Assembly: GCA_034431315.1 (NCBI GenBank)
Contig: DAOUDK010000110.1
Span: forward strand, 1-41,590
DNA from: JAUWOY01 sp034431315
GTDB taxonomy: Bacteria > Chloroflexota > Anaerolineae > VGOG01
Length of the DNA: 41,590 bases
Reading direction: 5' to 3'
The notes under the pieces were generated by a model. That model was not told the origin of the DNA, did not search any database, and worked only from the letters and a program-made list of their open reading frames with translations. Of the stretch, positions 24,680-32,166 are shown in pieces. Position numbers and translations under genes: made by a program. How positions within the stretch are numbered: the stretch's first letter is position 1; every line of letters begins with the position of its first letter.

Positions 24680-25798
24680 ATGGACTGGACAGGATTGTCG
24701 CGACTTCTGAGCGGTTTCCTCAATCTGACCCTGGGCCACGTGGTCATGATGATAGTGGGGGGCATCCTCATCTATCTGGCCATCGCCAAAAAGTACGAGC
24801 CGACCCTGCTGCTGCCCATCGGCCTGGGGGCGATCATGGCCAACATCCCGGCCACCGGGATGACCGAAGAGGGCGGGCTTTTCGCGGTGCTCTACGAGAT
24901 GGGCATCGCCAACGAGCTCTTTCCCCTGCTGATCTTCATCGGCATCGGGGCGATGACCGATTTCGGCCCCCTCCTGGGAAACCCCGTCACCGTTCTCCTG
25001 GGGGCAGCGGCGCAGTTCGGCATCTTCGGCACTCTCCTGGTGGCTACGCTGATGGGCTTCGACATCAAAGAGGCGGCTTCCATCGGCATGATAGGCTCGG
25101 CCGATGGGCCTACTTCCATTTATGTGTCGGCCAGGCTCGCCCCCCAACTGCTGGGCCCCATCGCGGTCGCCGCCTATTCCTACATGTCGTTGGTGCCCAT
25201 CATCCAGCCGCCGATCATGAAGCTTTTGACCACCAGGGAGGAGAGACTCATCAAGATGCCCTATACCTCTCGGCCTGTCTCCAAGACCACCCGCGTCCTC
25301 TTCCCCGTCGTCACCACCCTCATCTGTGGGTTGCTAGTGCCCATGGCTACCCCCCTCATCGGGATGCTGATGTTCGGAAACCTGATGCGAGAGTCCGGGG
25401 TGGTGGACAGGCTGTCCAAAGGGGCTGAGAACGAGTTGGTGAACATCGTCACCATCTTGCTGGGGATAACCATTGGCTCGACCATGACGGCGGAGAAGTT
25501 CCTCAACGTGAGAACGATCATGATTGTGGTAATGGGGCTATTGGCCTTCAGCCTGGATACCGCCGCTGGCTTAGTGTTGGGCAAAATCATGTGCGTCCTG
25601 TCCGGGAGGAGGATCAATCCCTTGATCGGCGCCTCTGGGATCTCGGCCTTCCCCATGTCGGCTCGGGTGGTGCAAAAGGTAGGCAACGAGGAGGATTTCA
25701 CCAACTTCCTGTTGATGCACGCCATGGGGTCGAATACGGCTGGCCAGATCGCTTCCGTGATGGCTGGCGGACTGGTGCTGGCGTTGTTGGGAGGATAA
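24680..25798 (+). CDS. mmdB: Na+-pumping decarboxylase membrane subunit (OadB/MmdB/GcdB family)
   Basis: 372 residues from ATG 24680 (GAGGTG upstream; a GTG at 24671 is possible). About nine to eleven transmembrane helices. Family motifs are intact: GMIGSADGPTSIYVS with the Asp needed for Na+ and proton coupling, NPLIGASGISAFPMSARVVQ in the second re-entrant region and the C-terminal HAMGSNTAGQIASV. It decarboxylates carboxybiotin at the membrane and exports Na+, making a sodium gradient. Placed last in the operon after its partner subunits. The family name (oxaloacetate, methylmalonyl or glutaconyl) depends on the carboxyltransferase, which here is the methylmalonyl/propionyl type. Confidence 0.94.
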   Translation: MDWTGLSRLLSGFLNLTLGHVVMMIVGGILIYLAIAKKYEPTLLLPIGLGAIMANIPATGMTEEGGLFAVLYEMGIANELFPLLIFIGIGAMTDFGPLLGNPVTVLLGAAAQFGIFGTLLVATLMGFDIKEAASIGMIGSADGPTSIYVSARLAPQLLGPIAVAAYSYMSLVPIIQPPIMKLLTTREERLIKMPYTSRPVSKTTRVLFPVVTTLICGLLVPMATPLIGMLMFGNLMRESGVVDRLSKGAENELVNIVTILLGITIGSTMTAEKFLNVRTIMIVVMGLLAFSLDTAAGLVLGKIMCVLSGRRINPLIGASGISAFPMSARVVQKVGNEEDFTNFLLMHAMGSNTAGQIASVMAGGLVLALLGG

Positions 25799-25799
25799 A

Positions 25800-26117
25800 G
25801 ATTCCTCGTTCGCCGACCGGGCCCTGGCCATCGCCTGGCCGGGGCGCGTGCCCTATGCAGTCGTGGACGCGCTGCGGGCACACGGGTACACCGTCCTCTT
25901 CATACCGGATCATGGGGGAGCAGTACGCGGGATGTCGCTCAATTTTGTGACGCTAGGCCCCCGGCGGATACTGATGGCAGCCGGCAACCCCGTCACCCAG
26001 GCGTTCTACGAGAATGCCGGCATCGCCTGCCAGGTGGTCGAAGTGGACGAAATTCTCAAGGCGGCTGGCGGCATCGGCTGCGCTACCGGCATCCTGGAGC
26101 GGGAGGCGGGCGAATGA
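25800..26117 (+). pseudogene. C-terminal relic of an amidinotransferase/dimethylargininase family gene
   Basis: A frame continuing from 25800 without its own good start encodes about 105 residues. The phrases FADRALAIAWPGRVP, MSLNFVTLGPRRILMAAGNP and the catalytic-cysteine motif AGGIGCATGILERE match the C-terminal third of amidinotransferase/DDAH-like proteins. The N-terminal two thirds, including the Asp/His part of the active site, is missing. A GTG at 25848 could start an 89-residue product, but a functional enzyme is unlikely. It abuts the MmdB-type gene, so the deletion or rearrangement joined them directly. Confidence 0.72.
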
Positions 26118-26155
26118 CCGGCATTACTGAACCTGAATGAAAAGGAGCGTTCAAG

Positions 26156-26794
26156 ATGACCCAGGGCAATGACCACATTTCCCCCGAATCACTGCTGACC
26201 CTGCTCAAAGCACGGCGCAGCATCCGCCGCTACCGGCCGGATCCGGTGCCAGATGAGATGGTCGAACAACTGCTGGAAGCTGGACGGTGGGCGCCTTCGG
26301 CCAGCAACCGACAGCCGTGGGACTTCATCATCGTCCGGGACGAGACGATCCGCCAGCAGGTAGCCGAGCTCGCTGCCTTCTACTTCATCAAATGGGCACA
26401 GGTGGGGGAGGCCCCACTGCTCATCGTCCTGTGTGGGAATGCGCGGAACCGGTTTTACCGGCGGTTTCTCCACGAAGACGTCGGGCTGGCAGGAGGTCAA
26501 ATCATGTTGCAGGCCAAAGCATTGGGGCTGGGGACATGCTGGATCGGGGCCTTGGATCGGAAAGCGGTTGCCGGTATACTCAAGATACCAGATCACCTGG
26601 AGATCGTGGGGCTGCTGACGGTGGGGTTCCCGGCCGAGGATCCACCTCCGACGTCCCGCAAGCCATTGTCGGAGATCGCGCACTATGACGTCTATGGCAA
26701 CCGGGTGGATGATGGGGATGCTACGCCGGGGCGGATACCGGCCGGGCCGCTGGGGATTCTGCTGCGGCGGTTTCGGCTGCCGTTTCGGGTTTGA
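26156..26794 (+). CDS. Nitroreductase family flavoprotein
   Basis: 212 residues with AAAAGGAG upstream. The FMN-binding N-terminal signature RRSIRRYRPDPVP (about 21-33) and WAPSASNRQPWDF are typical, followed by LGLGTCWIGALDR and VGLLTVGFPAE. Members of this family use NAD(P)H to reduce nitro compounds, quinones or flavins, or act in cofactor chemistry; the substrate is not predictable. A C-terminal extension of about 30 residues ends in a basic stretch. It lies downstream of the amidinotransferase relic and before the promoter of the next unit. Confidence 0.9.
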   Translation: MTQGNDHISPESLLTLLKARRSIRRYRPDPVPDEMVEQLLEAGRWAPSASNRQPWDFIIVRDETIRQQVAELAAFYFIKWAQVGEAPLLIVLCGNARNRFYRRFLHEDVGLAGGQIMLQAKALGLGTCWIGALDRKAVAGILKIPDHLEIVGLLTVGFPAEDPPPTSRKPLSEIAHYDVYGNRVDDGDATPGRIPAGPLGILLRRFRLPFRV

Positions 26795-26816
26795 TTTCTC
26801 CAATCGAAAGCACATG

Positions 26817-26845
26817 TTGCGCAATTCGTTGAGATATGGTAGAAT
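26817..26845 (+). promoter_or_regulatory. Sigma-70 type promoter of the small-protein/metallopeptidase pair
   Basis: TTGCGC at 26817-26822, 17-bp spacer, TAGAAT at 26840-26845, 53 bases before the ATG at 26899. Confidence 0.6.
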
Positions 26846-26898
26846 CAAGCTGTGTTTGCCCAGCCGTTTGGCTAATCTTCAGCAATAAAGGAGAGAAC

Positions 26899-27300
26899 AT
26901 GAGCGACAAAACCGAAGCTATGGCGATTGAGTTGGTAATAGAGCCAATAGCACCATACACAGTTGCCGATGTAGAGACTGACTTGGCTGGCGATATCCGT
27001 CAGGCAGCGGCCGAGGAGAATATGACAGACCTGGTGGACAGTGATCGCTTCTCATTGCGGACGGAGCGGCATCTGCCTTCCAAGGAAGAGCTGGAATCCA
27101 TCAAGCTGATCGTAGAAGTAGCTACTATGATTGGCACACCACTTGTCGCGTTATTCAAGGCTGTCTTCAACTACCTCAAGAAGAAGTACGGCAAGGTGAA
27201 GGTGCTGAAAATCAAGATGGACGGGAAAGAGATCACTATTCCCGTTGAGGGCGACTCGATCTCCATCGCTCTAGAGGAAATGGCCAAGTACCAGAAATAA
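26899..27300 (+). CDS. Small EACC1-like (effector-associated constant component) protein
   Basis: 133 residues from ATG 26899, with AAGGAG in place; a longer frame opening at 26836 runs through the promoter and is rejected. The N-terminal 60 residues are acidic. The C-terminal half has an amphipathic helix (ESIKLIVEVATMIGTPLVAL), a helix rich in Lys (FNYLKKKYGKVK), then strands KVLKIKMDGKEITIPVE. This pattern, short alpha/beta with a G-K/R-x-I/V-x-I tail, resembles EACC1 proteins, the constant small partner of diverse effectors in predicted bacterial conflict systems. The assignment is by pattern only. The next gene starts 18 bases downstream, so the two form a pair. Confidence 0.45.
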   Translation: MSDKTEAMAIELVIEPIAPYTVADVETDLAGDIRQAAAEENMTDLVDSDRFSLRTERHLPSKEELESIKLIVEVATMIGTPLVALFKAVFNYLKKKYGKVKVLKIKMDGKEITIPVEGDSISIALEEMAKYQK

Positions 27301-27318
27301 GCCCAGTAGGGAGGGCTG

Positions 27319-28341
27319 ATGTCCTTAGATCCCCTCCGGCAAACCATCTTCGATGTCCTGTGCCACTGTTTCGGCGGGCTGTTGGCGCATTGTGAATCCT
27401 TTGAGCAGGCAGTCTCTACCCAAAGCTGGTCATTGCTGCAATTGGCCCAGGAATGCTTTGATCCAGCGGCCAACAAGTTTGGCAGCAAGTTCAAAGAGGA
27501 CCCGTCTGAGGCACTCGCCGACTTGCTGGATTTAATGACCAACGCAGTGGAAGGGCAGCGCCCCAAGAACCTGGACCTGGTGGCTGCTTGTAATACTTAC
27601 CGTGAGATTGTCATGGAATTGCCCCTGGCTCCTTTCGACCTGTCTGCGCCACAAGCGGTGGGCGAGGAACTGTCTCAGGCGTTTTACAGCCGTTTCGGCG
27701 AGCCAGGCGACCACCTACAGCGCCCTGTGCAGCTTGAGGTGGAATCAGACCACCGGTTAGGTCTATGTTGTCGCCCTGAGAAGCAGGGCCGGGTTAGTCT
27801 CCTCACTTTCCTTTTTGCTCCGGCTGACTTCTGCTTCAGTGATTTCCTCAATCTACCTTTCTATTTTCTCCACGAGTATCTATCCCACCTTCATACTGCC
27901 CCCATGTACGCAGATCAGTTCCGGAAACCGCATGTGTTTCGAGGTAGCTTTGAAGACGGCTGGCTAATCTACACTGCCTTTGGCCTTTACTGGGAGCGGC
28001 TGAATGAGCCCACTTTTCTAGGCCACGAGGCAATACGTTCTGAGGCACTGAACCATTACATCACGGCGACGCAGCAAGGCCCCAAGAACTATTTGATGCA
28101 AAGGGGCTACGAGCTGGCAAGATGGTTTCATCTACAGGTGCTGGATAGAGATACCGAGGCCTTCCACTCCCTCAGTGCTCAGTTAGCTCTGTGTTCATCT
28201 GATCATTTTGGGGCAGACGATTTGCACACCGAGTTCGTCCGGGAGATCGCTCGCTACCGCCGGCGTGACGATGTAGCCGGTTTGCGACGATTGGTCCAGG
28301 CCAATCCGACAATTGATGAACTACTGGCTTCACTGATTTAA
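27319..28341 (+). CDS. Uncharacterised protein with a putative HExxxH zinc metallopeptidase site
   Basis: 340 residues, GGGAGGG ribosome-binding site, no signal peptide. I do not recognise the family. The centre contains FLHEYLSHLHT with His185, Glu186 and His190, and 22 residues later FEDGWLIY with Glu212. This is the order of a zincin site (two His and a downstream Glu) with HExxxH spacing, as in the M49-type HExxGH motif. The N-terminal 170 residues are helical and Cys-containing, and the C-terminal 120 are helical. If the site is real, the protein is a cytoplasmic protease paired with the EACC1-like protein, a combination that would fit an effector. Alternative: a structural protein with a chance motif. 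Confidence 0.55.
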   Translation: MSLDPLRQTIFDVLCHCFGGLLAHCESFEQAVSTQSWSLLQLAQECFDPAANKFGSKFKEDPSEALADLLDLMTNAVEGQRPKNLDLVAACNTYREIVMELPLAPFDLSAPQAVGEELSQAFYSRFGEPGDHLQRPVQLEVESDHRLGLCCRPEKQGRVSLLTFLFAPADFCFSDFLNLPFYFLHEYLSHLHTAPMYADQFRKPHVFRGSFEDGWLIYTAFGLYWERLNEPTFLGHEAIRSEALNHYITATQQGPKNYLMQRGYELARWFHLQVLDRDTEAFHSLSAQLALCSSDHFGADDLHTEFVREIARYRRRDDVAGLRRLVQANPTIDELLASLI

Positions 28342-28352
28342 TTTCCCTTCAT

Positions 28353-28381
28353 TTGACAAGAAATAAATTCGCGTGTATACT
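28353..28381 (+). promoter_or_regulatory. Sigma-70 type promoter of the winged-helix/TPR pair
   Basis: Perfect TTGACA at 28353-28358, 17-bp spacer and TATACT at 28376-28381. It separates the winged-helix/TPR genes from the preceding pair as a second transcription unit. Confidence 0.8.
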
Positions 28382-28412
28382 ATGTTGCATTTGATCTAAA
28401 AGGGGGAGAATG

Positions 28413-29453
28413 ATGACGGTTTCTGGGGAAGTGACCTTCAAGGTTAAGCAGTTCATAGCCGCCCGTGAGCGGTTCACCATTGGCCAGATGGCTAAGCTGA
28501 CGGGGCTCAATCGCAAGAGCGTGGAGACGGTGGTGCAACGGCTGGTACGGGACGGCTATGTGGTCAAGAGCCGGGAGACCGCGCCGGGCACCGGCCGAGG
28601 CCGCCGCCCTCTTTACTATACTCTAGCCGCTGACATGGAGAAGCGGAAGGAATTGGTAAACGGAGTTGGGGTCTTCCAGTCTGGAGCTGTGCCGGTGCGT
28701 GTCCACCCCCTCAGCGCTAACTACATTGGGACTCATAACATGCTGGACGAACTGGAGCGAGAGCCAGACGCTCCTGATCGTGAGGCACGGCTGGCGAAGA
28801 TTGAGAAGCACCTGGAACTGGCGGCTTTCGAGGAAGGGTTGGAGGACGGGGAAGAAGGTACAACTGTGGTACGGGCCTATCTCCTGCGCGAGAGAGCCCG
28901 AGTCGCCGCCCTGCGCCACCAATGGCCGCGAGCCGAGAGTCTGCTCAGCCAGGCCCGGGCCATTTTCCAGGAGCATGGCCTAGGGGAAGAAGTAAACAAA
29001 GTGGAAGGAATGATTGCCAGCCAGGAATTGGAGCGGGCACTGACTGAAGGCCCCCTGGACTATGGGTGGCTGAGCTACATGTCGGAACGCTTGGGTGGCT
29101 ACGCGGTAGCCAGTGTGCCTGTGTCTACCGTGTGCCGCCTAGTAGGTGCTTTCCAGGGGACTCTGCAAGCCATCACTGCCGTTGAGCCCGAAGAGGAGAT
29201 AACATTGCGCTTAGTTCGCTCGTTGGAAACCATGGTGCGGCAACCACTCAGAGAGGAGGCAGTTCTGTCGGTCGCACGAACAATAGAGATGAGAGAACTG
29301 AGCAAGGCGAGCGCGAAATTGGTAAGCGAGGAAGTAGAGGAGGAACCTGCAACCGTTAAAGAGTGGGAAGAGGTTCTCATTCTGAGACCTACGGGTACCG
29401 AAGGACAAAGTAGCAGAAGCATCTCCTTTGAGGAGAGGCTCAAGGGGCACTAG
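28413..29453 (+). CDS. Winged-helix DNA-binding protein with helical repeat C-terminus
   Basis: 346 residues; I chose ATG 28413, six bases after GGGGGA, over the adjacent ATG at 28410. The N-terminal 70 residues form a winged helix: helix-turn-helix FTIGQMAKLTGLNRKSVETV, then a recognition helix and a basic wing with GTGRGRRPLYYTL. The middle (about 130-215, e.g. RVAALRHQWPRAESLLSQAR) is TPR-like helix pairs. The C-terminus is acidic. It is probably a transcriptional regulator or adaptor. It ends two bases before the TPR protein start, so the two are co-transcribed and probably interact. Confidence 0.65.
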   Translation: MTVSGEVTFKVKQFIAARERFTIGQMAKLTGLNRKSVETVVQRLVRDGYVVKSRETAPGTGRGRRPLYYTLAADMEKRKELVNGVGVFQSGAVPVRVHPLSANYIGTHNMLDELEREPDAPDREARLAKIEKHLELAAFEEGLEDGEEGTTVVRAYLLRERARVAALRHQWPRAESLLSQARAIFQEHGLGEEVNKVEGMIASQELERALTEGPLDYGWLSYMSERLGGYAVASVPVSTVCRLVGAFQGTLQAITAVEPEEEITLRLVRSLETMVRQPLREEAVLSVARTIEMRELSKASAKLVSEEVEEEPATVKEWEEVLILRPTGTEGQSSRSISFEERLKGH

Positions 29454-29455
29454 CT

Positions 29456-32029
29456 ATGTCTAAAGAACTGGATCCGGCGGTCCTGTCCAACTTGAAAGTT
29501 GCCTATCTCAACCTGGGCATGGCTTTGCGCGAAGCTGGAATGGCAAACAAAGCACTGCGGGCTTTTCGTGACGCCCTGGAACTTGATCCAGACTATGCCG
29601 TAGCCCATCTCGCATTGGGAACAGTGCTTAGTGAGCAAGCGCAACGCGCGCGTAAGCGAGAGAAGATCCATGCGTTGCGTGAGCAGGCGGTTGATGCCCT
29701 CCAACGTGCTGTGGAACTAGACCCTAGCCATGTCGAAGCTTACCAACTTTTGGCCACAGTGTTAGGTGATCTGGGTCGCAATGAGGAGCAGCTAGGTTGG
29801 CTGGAGAAGGCTGTTGAGCATGATCCAGATAATCTCCTGGCCTGGCAAACACTGGGGACAGCCTACCGCAGCCAAGGACAACTGGACAAGGCAGTAAAAG
29901 CCTATGAAAAAGTGGTAGGATTGGCCCCTCAGGAGGCTGAATTCTTGCACTCGTTGGCTTCTGTTCATTACGATTTGAACCACTGGACTGAGGCCGCCGA
30001 ACTCTACGGTCGCGCTTTTGCCACGGAGGAAGGGAAGGCCAAAGACTACAATAGTTGGGGTAGTGCGCTCTACTACCTGGGGAAATACGAAGAAGGATTG
30101 CATGCTATCCAAAAAGCGATTGATCTCGAACCTGAGGTCGCTGGATACCACTCTAACGAGGCACTATTACTCCTTGATCTCAAGCGTTACGAGGAAGCGG
30201 AGGCGGCCTACCGCAAAGTCATCGAACTGGACCCCGACTACGCCTCTTCGCACAATGGCCTAGGCAACCTTCTTCGCCGATTGGAGCATTACGAGGAAGC
30301 GGAGGCGGCCTACCGCAAAGCCATCGAACTGGACCCCAACTACGCCTCTCCGCATAATGGCCTGGGCATCCTTCTTCGCCGATTGGAGCGTTACGAGGAA
30401 GCAGAGGTGGCCTACCGCAAAGCTATTGAACTGGACCCCAACTTGGCTTATCCGCACAACAATCTGGGCAACCTTCTTCGCGATCTCAAGTGTTACGAGG
30501 AAGCGGAGGTGGCCTACCGCAAAGCCATCGAACTAGACCCCAACTACGCCTCTCCGCACAATGGCCTGGGTATCCTTCTTCGCCGATTGGAGCGTTACGA
30601 GGAAGCGGAGGCGGCCTACCGCAAAGTCATCGAGCTGGATCCCGACTACGCCTCTTCGCACAATGGCCTAGGCAACCTTCTTCGCCAATTGGAGCGTTAC
30701 GAGGAAGCGGAGGCGGCCTACCGCAAAGCCATCGAACTGGACCCCAACTACGCCTCTCCGCACAACAACCTGGGCAACCTTCTTTCCGACCTGAAGCGTT
30801 ACGAGGAAGCGGAGGTTGCCTACCGCAAAGCCGTCGAACTGGACCCCAACTACGCCTATCCGCACAATGGCCTGGGCAACCTTCTTCGCGATCTCAAGCG
30901 TTACGAGGAAGCAGAGGCGGCCTACCGTAAAGCCATCGAACTGGACCCCAACTACGCCTCTCCGCACAATGGCCTGGGCATCCTCCTTCGCCGATTGGAG
31001 CGTTACGAGGAAGCAGAGGTGGCCTACCGCAAAGCCATTGAACTGGACCCCAACTACGCCTCTCCGCACAATAATCTGGGCAACCTTCTTTCCGATCTCA
31101 AGCGTTATGAGGAAGCGGAGGTGGCCTACCGCAAAGCCATCGAACTGGACCCCGACTTCGCGATAGCCCGCAACAATCTGGGCAACCTTCTTTCCGGTTT
31201 CAAGCGTTACGAGGAGGCGGAGGTGGCCTACCGCAAAGCCATCGAACTGGACCCCGACTTCGCGATAGCCCACAACAATCTGGGCAACCTTCTTTCCGTC
31301 CTCAATCGCTACGAGGAAGCAGAGGCTGCGTATGCAAGTGCCATTGAACACGACCCGGAGTATGCAGACGCATACGTCAATCAGGGGCGCGTCCTTTATC
31401 CCCAAAACAAAATCAGTCAGTGCATTGAAGCTTTTAGAAGAGCTATCGAAATTGAGCCCGATAATCCAGCCGCTCACAATAACCTGGGATTTGTGCTAGG
31501 CGGGCAAAGAGAGCACTATGACGAATCTATCCGTGAGTTGACTCATGCCTTAGAACTAGGGCATATACTCTCAATCACGTACAATAACCTGGGCTACATC
31601 TTTCTCCGAAAGAAGGAATACACAAGTGCGGAGGATTCTTTGGAAGAGGCCCTAGAAGACGCTCTAGAAGAGGAATATCAGGGTGAGACAGCAATACTGA
31701 GAGTTGCTTTTTACCAGAACACCTATGTGTTAATTGATGAAAACCCCTTCCCTAAGGAATTCCTTTCGATGGAGGCAGTCGCCTACTGCAACCTTGCCAC
31801 GGTTTTTGCCGAGCAGGGCTATATGGATCTCGCACTTGAAATGTGCGAAGATGCAATTGATTCATGTCCAGACAGCCCGCTGGGGTATCGAGCAATTGGA
31901 CATACCTATCTTGAGGCAGATGACTTCAGCAAAGCTCTCGAGGCCTTTAATAGGGCTCTGGAATTGGATAGCGAGAACGAGGAAATTTGCAAGTTGGTTG
32001 AGTTCGCCAAATCAAAGGCCTTGGAATGA
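29456..32029 (+). CDS. Tetratricopeptide-repeat protein with recently amplified repeats
   Basis: 857 residues made almost entirely of 34-residue TPR units from about 9 to the end. No signal peptide, membrane segment or enzymatic domain is visible. Residues about 244-617 are eleven repeats (consensus YEEAEVAYRKAIELDPNYA) nearly identical in both protein and DNA; flanking repeats are diverged. TPR arrays form superhelical protein-binding surfaces. It follows the winged-helix protein by two bases. Nearly identical repeats allow gain or loss of units by recombination, so the length of the array may vary between strains. The binding partner is unknown; the neighbouring winged-helix or metallopeptidase-like proteins are candidates. 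Confidence 0.9.
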   Translation: MSKELDPAVLSNLKVAYLNLGMALREAGMANKALRAFRDALELDPDYAVAHLALGTVLSEQAQRARKREKIHALREQAVDALQRAVELDPSHVEAYQLLATVLGDLGRNEEQLGWLEKAVEHDPDNLLAWQTLGTAYRSQGQLDKAVKAYEKVVGLAPQEAEFLHSLASVHYDLNHWTEAAELYGRAFATEEGKAKDYNSWGSALYYLGKYEEGLHAIQKAIDLEPEVAGYHSNEALLLLDLKRYEEAEAAYRKVIELDPDYASSHNGLGNLLRRLEHYEEAEAAYRKAIELDPNYASPHNGLGILLRRLERYEEAEVAYRKAIELDPNLAYPHNNLGNLLRDLKCYEEAEVAYRKAIELDPNYASPHNGLGILLRRLERYEEAEAAYRKVIELDPDYASSHNGLGNLLRQLERYEEAEAAYRKAIELDPNYASPHNNLGNLLSDLKRYEEAEVAYRKAVELDPNYAYPHNGLGNLLRDLKRYEEAEAAYRKAIELDPNYASPHNGLGILLRRLERYEEAEVAYRKAIELDPNYASPHNNLGNLLSDLKRYEEAEVAYRKAIELDPDFAIARNNLGNLLSGFKRYEEAEVAYRKAIELDPDFAIAHNNLGNLLSVLNRYEEAEAAYASAIEHDPEYADAYVNQGRVLYPQNKISQCIEAFRRAIEIEPDNPAAHNNLGFVLGGQREHYDESIRELTHALELGHILSITYNNLGYIFLRKKEYTSAEDSLEEALEDALEEEYQGETAILRVAFYQNTYVLIDENPFPKEFLSMEAVAYCNLATVFAEQGYMDLALEMCEDAIDSCPDSPLGYRAIGHTYLEADDFSKALEAFNRALELDSENEEICKLVEFAKSKALE
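30185..31306 (+). repeat. Eleven tandem 102-bp repeats within the TPR gene
   Basis: The unit start CGTTACGAGGAAGC recurs every 102 bp, eleven times, from 30185 to 31306, and a diverged twelfth begins at 31307. Units differ at only a few positions, and some differences (GCATC versus CAACC, CGCC versus TCCG) are shared in blocks between non-adjacent units, as expected from repeated unequal crossing-over or gene conversion. Confidence 0.95.
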
Positions 32030-32067
32030 CATACTGACTTGAGCAGATGCTCATTGACAAACCTCAG

Positions 32068-32103
32068 AGAAGTCGAGACAAGTCTCGGCTTCTGTTTTGT
32101 TTC
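32068..32103 (+). terminator. Intrinsic terminator after the TPR gene
   Basis: AGAAGTCGAGAC at 32068-32079 pairs with GTCTCGGCTTCT at 32082-32093 (one G-U pair), then GTTTTGTTTC. It closes the winged-helix/TPR unit before tex. Confidence 0.8.
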
Positions 32104-32166
32104 ACAAAAGCAGAGTGTTCTATCCGTTTATCCGCTCCCATCCGTTGCTGCTACTGAGGAGAAACC

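Noticed and set aside
26836..26898. Upstream extension of the EACC1-like protein
   Set aside because: It runs through the -10 promoter element; ATG 26899 has its own ribosome-binding site.
30185..31306. Regular tandem repeats that could suggest a CRISPR array
   Set aside because: The 102-bp period has no repeat/spacer structure and is read through as 34-residue TPR units in one frame.
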